NCBI GenBank assembly: GCA_030867875.1
Contig: JAOWCC010000655.1
Location: 9,694,269 to 9,758,268 of the forward strand
From: Actinernus sp. WN-2022
Taxonomy: Eukaryota; Cnidaria; Anthozoa; Actiniaria; Actinernidae
DNA length: 64,000 nt
Direction: 5' to 3'
Shown here: one piece after another, positions 46,488 through 57,255 of the stretch
Position numbering within the stretch: the stretch's first letter is position 1
Layout of the letters: the number at the start of each line of letters is the position of its first letter
Translations under genes and position numbers: made by a program
Notes under the pieces: model-generated
The model's input: the letters and a program-made list of their open reading frames with translations, nothing else
Told to the model about the DNA's origin: nothing
The model's database searches: none

Positions 46488-48166
46488 TTAGCGAGAATCT
46501 GCCCTGTTGAAGCCACACTGCTGAACGTATACCTGGACTGTGTTTATTGAACACGAGTTGAACAAACTTCCAGACCCTACAAAGCTGGTAGAAAGAGAAG
46601 CCACATCCACAGAAAACGAATTTGTAGCTGCAGCTTGACCTGAGGATGGATTCAGACTGGATGTGTGGTGTTCAGGTGGCTCTGAAGCTTGCCCGGTAGC
46701 TGATCCCGTTTCGAGAGCATTGGTTAAAATGTTGGAGCACGAGCGAAGCTGTTCAGTAGTAGGACGACGGTTGTAGTTCTTGATGCTTTGCTCATTTCGG
46801 TGACCAGATATATTCATTATGTGCCGACTAGGAACTTGTGCATCTGACCAGAGTGTTATTGCTGTGGCTCTGACACAATGGTTTGTGTAGATTTTGGACA
46901 AAGCAGCATCTTTGGAAATTTCTTTCATCATGCTTGTCAGCTTGTTGATGCCGAGCGGCTTGTTGTCTTACCAGATGGGATCAGTATTCGACCACTTTTT
47001 CTTTGGATACTGAAAAAAGGCATTGCAGATTTCATTTCTCTTTGAAAGATAGAGCTTAAGGCAGCTTACTCCATCAATTCCAGGGTCTCCTGATGTGGTG
47101 TACATTCGTCCGTATTTCTCAAAGCTCTCTACGTCTGCCGTACCACCGGGATGGTTTTTGGTGGCTTCATCGTGTGTCATGGTAACATATTCCCGGTCCT
47201 CATCATCTCTGTTGAAAGTAAAACTGTCTGCTTTCAGTTCTCTCAATCCTTCACGACCTCTGCGGCACCAATACAGCATAATGTGGAACCAAACATTCCT
47301 TAGGAGCCCAAGAGGAGTGATTCCTCTCATCACATTACTGGACCTCAGTTTCAGTATATCTCCGGACTCGAGAACTGGCTTATGCAAAACATTTTCTTTC
47401 CCATCCATTTTTTGCACTTTTATCTTGGAGTTTAACATCTGGTTTGACTGCTGAAAATCAGGATTTTTGGTGAACTTTAGACCTCTGTTCAGTGGAGGAT
47501 TGTTTAAGTGGCGCTCGATGCCGTTTCTGATGCTGAGCAAAGACGATCGGCCATAGCACTGGCCATCTTTGGTTCTCGCCTCGGCATAGAATTTGCGAAG
47601 CTGACCATCAAGTTCGCTGTTTGCCATTTCGTGGAGCTGTTTTTTGTTTCCTCTGGTAGCACACCAATCTGTAAAAAATACCCTTGTTAAACCAATGGCA
47701 AAGGTAGGGAAACGCGGTAGTTTGAAAAAGATGTAAAATGTAACTATTAATAATTATTACGTAGTCTAGCGATACATTTGTTGTTGTTGTTAGTTTTAAG
47801 CTTGGAGCAGCCGGTTAAACTGCTACTTTGCTGTAGCTAGTCAAACAAATTTGCTTGATTAGTTTTCATCAATACTTAACATATGCAGTGCTAAAGGAAA
47901 CTCACAAATCCAACCATTACCTTACCTTCAAAAAGTCTTACCGCCCATTTGGTGTTTTGTTTCGTTGACTGTGCCCGAGACTTTTCTACCACAGCGTCAA
48001 GCTCCTTGTCACTGAGAACAGCGAATCTGCTTTGTTGATGTTCCTCCTCTTTTTTATCCCACTCATTCGGCTTGGTTACTTCATCAACTAAGTCTATCAG
48101 CTCTTTGTCGATGCCATCTTGGAAAATGTCTTCAAAGTCTAGAGTAAAATTAGGCATTTCCTCCAT
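46488..48166 (-). pseudogene. KIAA1958-like, Crypton-derived tyrosine recombinase, one internal stop
   Basis: Exon 1 (48166-47926) starts MEEMPNFTLDFEDIFQDGID and ends RLFE-G|GTAAGG. Exon 2 starts at 47668 after TTTTTTACAG; the join gives RLFEDWCATRGNKKQLHEMA in frame. The 473-codon product has a SAM-like N-terminal core domain (KFYAEAR...YGRSSLLSIRNGIERHL), then the catalytic core: R in WCRRGRE (R219), Lys in DEATKNHP (K251), H-x-x-R in NHCVRAT (H344/R347), GH in ISGHRN (H370) and Tyr in IKNYNRR (Y379), followed by an S/T/P-rich tail. All tyrosine-recombinase residues are present. TAA at 46968-46970 (codon 314) replaces what family memory says is Tyr in W-Y-x-N-x-P-L-G; reading continues in frame to 46488. 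TCTG|GTAAGA at the stop also fits a donor, which would be an alternative reading. DUF3504 proteins are domesticated or mobile relatives of Crypton. Confidence 0.8.
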
Positions 48167-48330
48167 TTTGACACGAAATGTTTAGCCGAAAACTTTTTCA
48201 TGTCTCTATAATTTCACAAACCAATCAGATCGCGCGTTACTCCTTTCTATGTCTCTATACTCTCACAAACACATGGTTTTTGACCAATCAGAGCGCGCGT
48301 TAGTAACTATCTATTATATAAATCTAAATA
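48167..48330 (-). promoter_or_regulatory. Probable promoter-proximal repeat upstream of the recombinase gene
   Basis: A unit reading ATGTCTCTATAnTnTCACAAA, then ACCAATCAGAKCGCGCGTTA occurs twice (about 48199-48240 and 48250-48303). Each copy has a CCAAT box and a GCGCGC word, directly before the predicted ATG at 48166. The same CCAATCAGAGCGCGC word occurs at about 55160-55175, so it may also be a dispersed-element piece. The promoter role is inference. Confidence 0.4.
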
Positions 48331-48410
48331 TATATGTATATGTATATGTATATATAAAACTCGATCTGCTACATGTATTAAACTGAATCATATATATATC
48401 ATATTTTATA

Positions 48411-48753
48411 TGTAATGGGTTAGTTTTTGGATAGTCTATCTGAATACTATCCAAATGTTTTAAATGTAGAGTTAGTTTTCAGATATGTACACTGTATCTA
48501 AATGTTATCTGGACAACAGTTAGTGTTAAGATACTCTATCTGAATCATATCTTCTATTTTATATGTAATGGGTTAGTTTTCGGATAGTCTATCTGAATAC
48601 TATCCGAATGTTTTAAATGTAGAGTTAGTTTTCAGATATCTATCTAAATGTTATCTGAACAACAGTTAGTGTTAAGATACTCTATCTGAATCGTATCTTA
48701 TATTTTATATGTAATGGGTTAGTTTTTGGATAGACTATCTGATCACTATCTTT
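48411..48753. repeat. GATAG/CTATC subterminal satellite in E2, three units
   Basis: TGTAATGGGT starts at 48411, 48564 and 48711 (intervals 153 and 147). The units are reverse complements of those at 17237-18060. The array stops abruptly at 48753, 216 bp before the terminus that E1 keeps. Confidence 0.9.
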
Positions 48754-48764
48754 AAGTAGTAGTT

Positions 48765-48860
48765 AAAATATGAGCGGGAGATCTGTATGGGCATTTACAA
48801 TGGCGAGCCGCTTCGGCGAGCCATTGTAAAGCCCATACAGATCGGACGCGAATATTTTAT
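48765..48860. repeat. Foldback hairpin beside the broken end of E2
   Basis: AGATCTGTATGGGC and TTTACAATGGC recur inverted around a GAGCCGCTTCGGCGAGC loop-stem, with weaker pairing out to AAAATAT/ATATTTT. It starts 12 bases after E2 ends. Confidence 0.85.
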
Positions 48861-49202
48861 CTTACTTGTGAAATGAATAGATAACTAAAAGCCATTGATA
48901 TGCACAACATAAAATTTTAACCTTTGATTTCTCCCACCCTGCTATCGATGTGGGATGAATTAGTTTCTCACAAAAACATATCCCACATCGAAGAGACAAT
49001 GTGTATGCAATAAGAGAGCAGAGCGTAGCATGCAGAAAAACAGGTCCCACATGGAATAGATGGTGTGTACATAATAAGAGAGCAGATGTACTTTGTCATT
49101 TCACCCGTCCCGGGATAGGGGTAGTCAGTGATCGGTCGTGAGACTTCCCTCACTAGCTTAGCTAGTATTCTGTACCTGATACAGAATACTACTAGAGCTA
49201 TA

Positions 49203-49310
49203 ACGGACCATGGCGTCTGTATCGCGGACCATGGGGTCTGTATCACGGACCATGGTGTCTGTATCACGGACCTAAGTGTCTGTATCGCGGACCATGGGGT
49301 CTTTATATCG
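49203..49310. repeat. 21 bp minisatellite, five to six copies
   Basis: The unit GGACCATGGNGTCTGTATCR + C repeats about 5.2 times; one copy reads GGACCTAAG. The core ACCATGGT is palindromic. Since 21 is a multiple of three, frames of seven-residue repeats run through on both strands by chance. Confidence 0.9.
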
Positions 49311-49435
49311 ATACAGAACCTGATGTTTTATTAATCAGGTTTCTACGTGGGTATACAGAGGCGATCATGTGGTGTCATTCAGCACATGGGATTGGCTAGT
49401 ACCCTTATGAATTATTAATGAATTTTACAAGTACT

Positions 49436-49537
49436 GTTTAAAACACGAACAGCAGTGTTTTATCAAGTTTAAAAATTCGAGGGCGAAGGCCGAAAATTTT
49501 TAGACTTGATAAAACACGTGCTGTGAGTGTTTTAAAC
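49436..49537. repeat. Foldback hairpin, 102 bp
   Basis: GTTTAAAACAC and GTGTTTTATCAAGT plus TAAAAATT recur inverted around GAGGGCGAAGGCC. It is of the same general type as the hairpins at 45942, 48765 and 54731: long stem, GC-rich centre, no coding sequence. Confidence 0.8.
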
Positions 49538-49859
49538 GGCTTCAAAAACGCTTTAAGAATGCAATGAAAGAAAGTCGCACATCTCAAGGGAATGGTTCAC
49601 TTAATGAACCATTGAACCTTTCTATTCACAACGCCATGCAAAATATTCGAGGTAATCACCGCCTGCAATTACGAAAATCTCAAGGGAATGACATGAATAA
49701 ATTACCATACTATGTTGTTTGAAGCGGCATCATGTTCGCAATGCAAGAACTGAACCTGCACTTGAAGGATTTGGTGTCGTGGTTTACCTCGATAAACTCA
49801 AGACTTGGAACGCGATTAGACTGATATGACGGCAGACTCTAAATTTTTTGACACCAAAA
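49538..49859. other. Non-coding spacer
   Basis: No gene or repeat unit recognised; contains CTCAAGGGAATG twice (about 49577 and 49679). Confidence 0.5.
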
Positions 49860-51480
49860 CAGCCAATTTCTAGGGCTATTTCAGCCCCCTGAATAATCAA
49901 ATTGATCCCCATTTTTTTCAAATCAGTGGGTCTATTTGGCACTAATTAAGAGCCATATCAACCCCTAATGTAGGGCTAAAATACCTCCTGAATTGGGTCC
50001 CAAAACAGCCAATTTCTAGGGCTATTTCAGCCCGCTGAAAAATCAAATCGACCCCAGTTTTTTTCCAAATCAGCACTTCAGGGGGTCGATTCAACCCCTA
50101 ACAAAGGATCAATTCAGCCCTGAATAAGAGTCAATTCAGTCCCTAATTTTAGGGCTAAATGAGCACCATCAAAATGGGGCCAAAACAGCTCTAAAATATG
50201 TGCCAAATTTTACTCACCGTTTTGGCCCCATTTTTGGGGTCAAATCATCTCTTTTGAATTTACAGTGTACATTAACCCTTTTCTTGATCATTAGCATTTA
50301 GGTATGGATAGTACATCAACCCTCTTACTGATTCATTAGCATTTAGGTATGGATAATAAATTAACCCTTTTCTTGATCATTAGGATTTAGGTATGGATAG
50401 TACATCAACCCTCTTACTGATTCATTAGCATTTAGGTATGGATAGTACATCAACCCTCTTACTGATTCATTAGCATTTAGGTATGGATAGCATATTATAA
50501 CCCTCTTACTGATTCATTAGCATTTAGGTATGGATAGCACATTATAACCCTCTTACTGATTCATTAGCATTTAGGTATGGATAGCACATTATACCCCTCT
50601 TACTGATTCAATAGCATTTAGGTATGGATAGTACATTAACCCTTTCTAGGGCTATTTCAGCCCCCTGAAAAATCAAATCGACCCCAGTTTTTTCCAAATC
50701 AGCACTTCAGGGGGTCGATTCAACCCCTAACAAAGGATCAATTCAGCCCTGAATAAGAGTCAATTCAGTCCCTAATTTTAGGGCTAAATTAGCACCATCA
50801 AAATGGGGCGAAAACAGCTCTCAAATATGTGCCAAATTTTACTCACCGTTTTGGCCCCATTTTTGGGGTCAAATCAGCTCTTTTGAATTTACAGTGTACA
50901 TTAACCCTTTTCTTGATCATTAGCATTTAGGTATGGATAGTACATCAACCCTCTTACTGATTCATTAGCATTTAGGTATGGATAGTAAATTAACCCTTTT
51001 CTTGATCATTAGCATTTACTAGGTATGGATAGTACATCAACCCTCTTACTGATTCATTAGCATTTAGGTATGGATAGTACATCAACCCTCTTACTGATTC
51101 ATTAGCATTTAGGTATGGATAGTACATCAACCCTCTTACTGATTCATTAGCATTTAGGTATGGATAGCATATTATAACCCTCTTACTGATTCATTAGCAT
51201 TTAGGTATGGATAGCACATTATAACCCTCTTACTGATTCATTAGCATTTAGGTATGGATAGTACATTAACCCTTTCTTGATCATTAGCATTTAGGTATGG
51301 ATAGTATATCAACCCTCTTACTGATTCATTAGCATTTAGGTATGGATAGTACATCAACCCTCTTACTGATTCATTAGCATTTAGGTATGGCTAGTACATT
51401 AACCCTCTTGCTGATTCATTACCATTTAGGTATGGATAGTACATAAACCTTACTAATTCATTCATTACCAACATTACCAT
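49860..51480. repeat. Composite satellite: ~270 bp GGGGTC-rich block plus 45 bp units
   Basis: Block A (CTAGGGCTATTTCAGCCC ... GTTTTGGCCCCATTTTTGGG) is at about 50014-50273 with a partial copy before it, and again at 50647-50905. Each is followed by a run of 45-46 bp units (CATTAGCATTTAGGTATGGA + TAGTACATCAACCCTCTTAC + TGATT): about eight units to 50640 and about 12 to 51480. Spacer variants (TACATCAA, AGCATATTATAA, AGCACATTATAA) occur in the same order in both runs, so the whole A-plus-array module was duplicated as one. Confidence 0.9.
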
Positions 51481-51918
51481 ATGTCCCATGCTGTCTCATT
51501 ACTCCATTAAGGCATGCTGCCTCATTAGCATTAAGGTATGGGGATAGTACATCATGCCTATTGTTGTGTCACGCTGTGATTAGCATAAAGGTATGCAACT
51601 ACAAGGAGCACGAAGTGCTAAAGTTGTCAGCATGAAGTGGAGTGAGGTAGGCTGACATTCTTCCCAACTCATCTTTGGGAACTGACAACGTTACATTATT
51701 TATTTCTACAGGGTTACAGAGGTTTTGCATCATTACGTGATGGCAGCCATGTTGGTGGCACAAACAATGAAATGTGTTTGATGATGTGAAAAATTAAATC
51801 TCAAAGGAATAACATTCTATTGTGACTTCCATCCAACATGGCTTCCGTCTATTGTTCCTGCCACCAACATGGTAGCCTGCGTCGCATCCGAACTGAACCC
51901 CGGTTAAGTACGTCTGGG
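51481..51918. other. Spacer with a diverged MITE-like inverted repeat
   Basis: GGCAGCCATGTTGGTGGCAC (about 51742) and CCAACATGG / CCACCAACATGG (about 51832, 51861) form weak inverted pairs, similar in wording to the MITE at 39843-39988. The 64-codon frame at 51838 falls inside this and the following palindrome and is not supported as a gene. Confidence 0.45.
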
Positions 51919-52096
51919 AATAGCCCACTTCCGCGATATGCTTTAGTTGTCACGCACAAAGGTTTCAATACGAGGCCCCGTGCTAAATTAAATTTATTCT
52001 TTTCACAGAAAAAAAGAATAAATTTAATTTAGCTCGGGGCCTCGTATTGAAACCTTTGTGCGTGACAAGTAAAGCATATCACGGAAGTGGGCTATT
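51919..52096. repeat. Near-perfect 178 bp palindrome (foldback element)
   Basis: AATAGCCCACTTCCGYGATA, then TGCTTTA, TTGTCACGCACAAAGGTTTC and AATACGAGGCCCCGTGCTAA, is repeated inverted with only a few mismatches. Each arm is about 85 bp and the centre, TTCTTTTCACAGAAAAAAAG, leaves a loop of about ten bases. No target duplication is obvious. Confidence 0.9.
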
Positions 52097-53849
52097 AACG
52101 AACGAAAGCTTGTTTTGGACCCCCAGTGGAGTAGCACGATTATATGTACCCTCCTCTGATTGGTTTTTACTAATGCTCGTTTCTTACACGTCTTCTGAAT
52201 AGCGATTCACCTGTCATCAGTGCGACTTACGGCTAATTTACATTTCAAAATATGGCGGCATATCAGTTTAAAATCAAGATTCGTTTGCTAGAACAAGAGC
52301 AGTTGACCGGAGTTGAGTTCAGATGTAGCACATACTAGATATTTCCAAGCTGCATGGGAGATCTGTTTGTGTGTTCCTCGAACGAGCATTTGGTCGTGAC
52401 AGATTCTATTTAATGTGTTCGGAAAGTTACCTTTCATGTGGTATTAAACCACAGCCAGCCTGTTATGTTACATTACTTCAAAACCTGACCCGAAATTGAA
52501 ATAAACATAATCTTCTCCGATAGTAAAACACAGGGAAATGACAACTGAGTTCGTCTTGGACGAGAAATCCCAAGTAAACATCTGACTCACATCCGATCCG
52601 AACCAGGTTTCGTTGGTGCCGTTACCTAATATGAATGAAAATCCAGCACGCATTGGCAATATTCCAAAAGTTTTCAAGTAAATTTATGAAAGAAGTTTCA
52701 GTCCTCTAACGTTTTCTTTGTATTTCTAAGAGGCTCGATAAACCTCCATCTTACTAAATATATTTTTTTAGCTCACGAATGCACTTAATTATATTCCAGC
52801 TTTGAAGCCTACTCTTCACAGATTTCAGTTAGATACTTACTTTTACGGTGTGTATGTGTGGGCGGAGGGGGCGGGGGGAGGGGGGGGGGGATTTGGGGGT
52901 GGTGAAATTGGGGAGAGGAATTCATGTATATATACTTTCTGAACTGACATACTTTCAAAAAATGCTAATCCCGAATCGGTACCTTTTAACTCTTGGATTT
53001 GTAAATTTGTAATTGTATTAGAGTGGGACCGTGTTACTAACTCACTCGAATAGTTAACCTTATGCATATTTTAATGTCAGCAATCAAATTATTCATTAAC
53101 CAACTTTGGCAGGAGTCCATTACTATTTATTAATGTTCGGAATGCGTACCTAGTAAAAAATATTCATCCGATGATTGGGTTCCATGTGGTAGCCACTTTT
53201 TCAAGCATAGTCGTTTTTTTGTATTTAGCAATAGTCCCTGCACCAAGTATAACGTTATAACCTAACGTTTACATATAGTCTAGGACAGATGAATATTGGT
53301 TCATGTGGGAGACATGCGTACCTCATCGCTAATATCCTCTGCAGGGTAAACCGTAAACAACAACGAAGCTTTAGCATTCAGTTAACCACTGACACAAAGG
53401 AAACACCACTTGGCAATCACATTGTGTGCCGTCATCGGTCGCTACTTTCGGTGGTCACTACTTTCGGAATTCTATGGTACGCTTCAAAGTTTTTGTTTTG
53501 CAATTTTTTAGCGCTTTTAGAGCATAATTTCCCCAATTTACGAGCACAATCTATAAATTAAGACCTATCGACTTGTGGGAAGCAGTATAGCCTTTCTGTG
53601 CTCTTATGTAGACTATCTACAACTCCAAATAAAATATGTTTTTGTGTATTGAGGAGTATGAGAAGGACTAGAATAATTATGTTAACTCGGTTGCAAAGTA
53701 AAGTTTGAGCCAGCTGGTATTAAAAGTGAGGGAGATACGGGCATGTATTTAAAATCACGTGTTCGATGACGGCGCCGGCATGGTTACGACATCACCGAGA
53801 AGTGATTCATGGCGACCAGAAACATATAAGCGAGTTGAAACGTGTACCG
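52097..53849. other. Non-coding stretch with G-rich tract
   Basis: No supported gene. A purine/G tract at about 52859-52900 (GGCGGAGGGGGCGGGGGGAG then a run of nine to ten G) has many G-runs and could form a G-quadruplex. Frames up to 90 codons lack domain or splice evidence. Confidence 0.5.
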
Positions 53850-53861
53850 CCCTCATCAAAT

Positions 53862-54225
53862 TGAAGTATATTTGAAGTATACTTGAAACATACATAAAGT
53901 ATATACTTGAAGTATACTTGAAGTATACTTAATGTAGTGTTAAAGTATACTTTAATTGTACTAGAAACCATATTGTAAAGTATACTTGAAGTATACTTGC
54001 TTGATAAAAAGTATACTTAAAGTAGTGGTGTTTTTGGACTAAAGAAAACAAAGTTGATGGGACGATAAGTATACTTAAAGTATACTTCTAAAGTATACTT
54101 GAAGTATACTTTGGTGAAACATATACTTGAAGTATACTTGTAAAGTATACTTGAAGTATACTTTGATAAAACATGTACTTGAAGTATACTTAAAGTATAC
54201 TTAAAGTATATTAATTTACAGGACA
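53862..54225. repeat. Left AAGTATACTT word array of E3
   Basis: More than 15 copies of GTATACTT or its complement are spaced mostly 10-25 bp apart. Word spacing is irregular, so this is a motif cluster and not a clean tandem repeat. The word is a perfect 10 bp palindrome. Confidence 0.85.
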
Positions 54226-54254
54226 TACATTGTATAAACTTCAATTAACACTAC

Positions 54255-55250
54255 TGGAACACATCATGTGACATATGTGAAATTGGAAAGTGAAATCAAC
54301 AAATTTCACACATATTTTCACATAATTTGTTCACATGAACATGTAATAATGTGAAAAAAATATGTGAAACTGCCATGTGAAAAGGTGTCCTTCTTTTCAC
54401 ACCATGAAATGATGTGAAATATTCAAGACTACATTTACCAAATGCAGGGAGACAAGGATGTGACAATATTATTGCTGTGAAATTACATGTGAATTATAGT
54501 AACAATAATATTAATATTTATTAATATTACTTTAATATATAACTTTCGATGAAATACCAGTGTATATTTCTTTCTAAAAAGTGATATCTTCACACGTGAA
54601 GATATAAATGATATCTTCACACCTGAATATATCACTTTTTGAAAATATAACTCGCTTTCAAAGATTTCTAGCCTTTTTAGTAAGAGATTGAAACTAGTAT
54701 TTCATCAATAATTATATATTAAACAGAACATTACATGGCCGCTTGGAGATACGGATTTTATCTTCTCGTGTTGATGAGTATCTTACCGGTTCGCTGCGCT
54801 CACTCGATCGTAAGAGTTTTTCATCAACACTCGAAGATAAAATCCGTATCTCCGCGCGACCATGTAATATCCTCTATATATCTATATTAACTGTACTGGG
54901 ATATATCATGTGAAATTTGTGTGAAACACCTAGCTGTGACATGTTTTGAAGATGTGAAAAATGGTGTGAAAAAATAATTAACAATTATTCACCGAAGTGG
55001 AGGTGAATAGTGGTGGATATTTACCGAGCGGCTTCACTGCAGGTGAATAGCCAGCACCAAATAGTTATTTTATTTCCTGTGAAATGGACAAAAACTCGCG
55101 CGAGATGATCGCTGCTTTGCTCGGAGGTGAATATGAAATCATATTCACCGTTTGAGTAGCCAATCAGAGCGCGCAAAAAGTGATATTCACTGGTGTGGTA
55201 TATACTAATGTCAGATATTGGGGGTGTGAAAACATATGTGAAATGTTTCC
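54255..55250. repeat. ATGTGAAA / TTTCACAT word cluster
   Basis: At least 15 copies of TGTGAAA or its complement lie at irregular spacing in both orientations between 54270 and 54500, with more at 54905-54975 and 55225-55240. The cluster is split by the hairpin at 54731-54868. It may be a separate element nested in E3 or a second class of internal site. Confidence 0.7.
54731..54868. repeat. Foldback hairpin, 138 bp
   Basis: ATTACATGG, GGAGATACGGATTTTATCTT and TCGTGTTGATGA pair with inverted copies ending CCATGTAAT; the centre is CGGTTCGCTGCGCTCACTCG. It is the fourth of the long-stem, GC-centred hairpins in this window. Confidence 0.85.
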
Positions 55251-55511
55251 TTAAACTGGCGGACATAAAAAAATATTAAAGCTGGAGTTACATGTACTAG
55301 CTATATAGCTAGCTATATATAGTGCAGACATAGAAGATTGAGGTGTAGAAACATGAAATGTATATATGAAAATCCACATATCCATGATCATGAAATTAAA
55401 ATATTGTATGTAATATATTACTATATGCTAATATAGTGACTCAAGCATAATACTGACAAGTACCTATATTATTTTATGGTTTATATACATGTACCTAACA
55501 AAGGGCTATTA

Positions 55512-55694
55512 GAGCAGATTTCGTATGAGTGGGACAAACTACAGCACGGTTAGCTTACGGCATGCTGTGGATGTTGAAATGGTTTCCAATTGTTTTTGTC
55601 TTGCTGATCCAATCAGATCACAGAGCTAGTACGTACAGCACAGTACACGGTTACAGACATGCCGTAGTTTGTCCCACTCATACGAAATATGCTC
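55512..55694. mobile_element. MITE, 183 bp, TA flanks
   Basis: GAGCAKATTTCGTATGAGTG plus GGACAAACTAC and GGCATG recur inverted; TA flanks at 55510-55511 and 55695-55696. Nested in E3. Non-coding. Confidence 0.8.
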
Positions 55695-56949
55695 TAATTA
55701 ATACACACATGCCGTACAAATTATAAACCCCACTCTCTAAGATATATATATTCCTACATATGTTGTCTGGTCTCTCTTTAATAAGCCGAAGTTAAGGGCC
55801 AAAGCGAGGAAGAGGAAAACAGAAGGATGCACGTTAATTGCCTGGATGTTTATATATTTGTGAATCTGCTACACGAGCATTAAGTTTCAACAACCGAGCT
55901 ATGTTATATTTAACTACAGAGTAGTATTAGTCGTTTACATGTGAGCCAGTAAAGGCAAAGAGAAAAACCCTTTGCCATGGGGCAAGGGCGATCGAGATAC
56001 ATGAACGACTTGAAAATATTAAAACTTGCATACATGACCACAGATAGCGGCGCGCGGAGGTGCGAACAGTATATACTTATACCTAGCTATTAGTACAACC
56101 GATTTCAATTGGAAACTATTCGACAGACATGCTTTGTAAACATGCTCACTTGTTTATCCTGGTTTTGAGGTACTGAATCAAATAATTTAGTGCTCTTTCA
56201 TATTACTCAATAGACTTCGAGTACTGAATCGATAACATATTGTTTTACGCGGATGCACGTAACACTGAAATCGGTTGTAAAGTTGTAATCAACGTGCTTT
56301 TCTGAGCGAAATTGAGAATGTTCTACTTACCTTCGATTATCGAGGAATCCTGGAGATTGTTATTAAAGAAATAGAGTTTGATAACGCTAAAACATAGCAA
56401 AAGACAGAGACTTTGCAGCAAACAGACTTCACGTGATCGTACGTACGGTTGAAGAGAAATATTATACTTCAAGATTTGAGCGCCAAATTAATTGAAAGCG
56501 TGCATCCGTGTTCGGATTGGTTACCGAACATGATACCTGGCATTCTCCGCGACGTGTTTTGTAATGAACGTATATTAATACCCGGATGCTGCCAAAGGTT
56601 AATCTATAATAAGTTATAAACAAAGTTGTCCGTTCGCCAATGTCAGACACGATGGAGAAAGTGACATCCATGTGCGCTGCTAAAGTTAAATGGCGACAAA
56701 ACAAGAAATCCTCAAACAAATTAAACTTTCCAGAGTCGGAGGAACATGATTGCATGTTATATAGGAGCTTGATCGAATTCTTTGAATTGAAGTGGGAGAT
56801 CAACAAACAGTTCGGAGTTCCGCGTTCGCGTTCATCCTGTGGCGTATATTAATAAATAGACGTTCCTGATATAGTGCTTCTTGCATGGTTATAATTGGCA
56901 TGCAGAGAGACTTATTTTATTGAATTGTATTTGCTTGTGATATAAGTAC

Positions 56950-57255
56950 ATACAAAGTATATTTTAAAAGTGTACTCAGAATATACTTTGGAACCTGAGT
57001 ACATTTGAAGTATACTTTAATTGTACTTGCTTGTGATAAGTACATATGAAGTACATTTTAACAAGTGTACTCAGAATATACTTAGAAACCTAAGTACATT
57101 TGAAGTATACTTGAATTGTACTTGCTTGTGATAAGTACATATGAAGTACATATTAACAAGTATACTCAGAATATACTTGTATACTTAAAATGTACTTAGT
57201 CTACAAAAAAGTGTTGAAAAGTATACTTTAAGTACATTTGAAGTATACTTCAATT
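56950..57255. repeat. Right array of E3 with GTATAC/GTACAT words
   Basis: Three diverged units of about 90 bp begin with TTGTACTTGCTTGTGATAAG and contain AAGTACAT and AGTATACTT words, ending at the inverted terminus. Unit structure is clearer than in the left array. Confidence 0.8.

Larger units (their letters stand above)
39676..48753 (-). mobile_element. E2: inverted, truncated second copy of E1
   Basis: Read on the minus strand, 48753 to 39676 aligns with E1 17237 to 24723. E2 lacks the outer 216 bp with the CCCTTAC terminus and the whole right half of E1. It carries insertions not in E1: 39843-39988, 40646-41327, 41469-42500, a 154 bp filler at 44011-44164 and the recombinase locus at about 45942-48330. 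It lacks the three insertions inside E1. Together E1 and E2 form an imperfect inverted repeat with a 15 kb spacer. Confidence 0.85.

Noticed and set aside
49128..49334. Open frames of seven-residue repeats on both strands
   Set aside because: They are the 21 bp minisatellite read through in frames that lack stops.
53862..54225. Minus-strand frame with YTSSI-type repeats as a protein
   Set aside because: It is a translation of the GTATAC word array.
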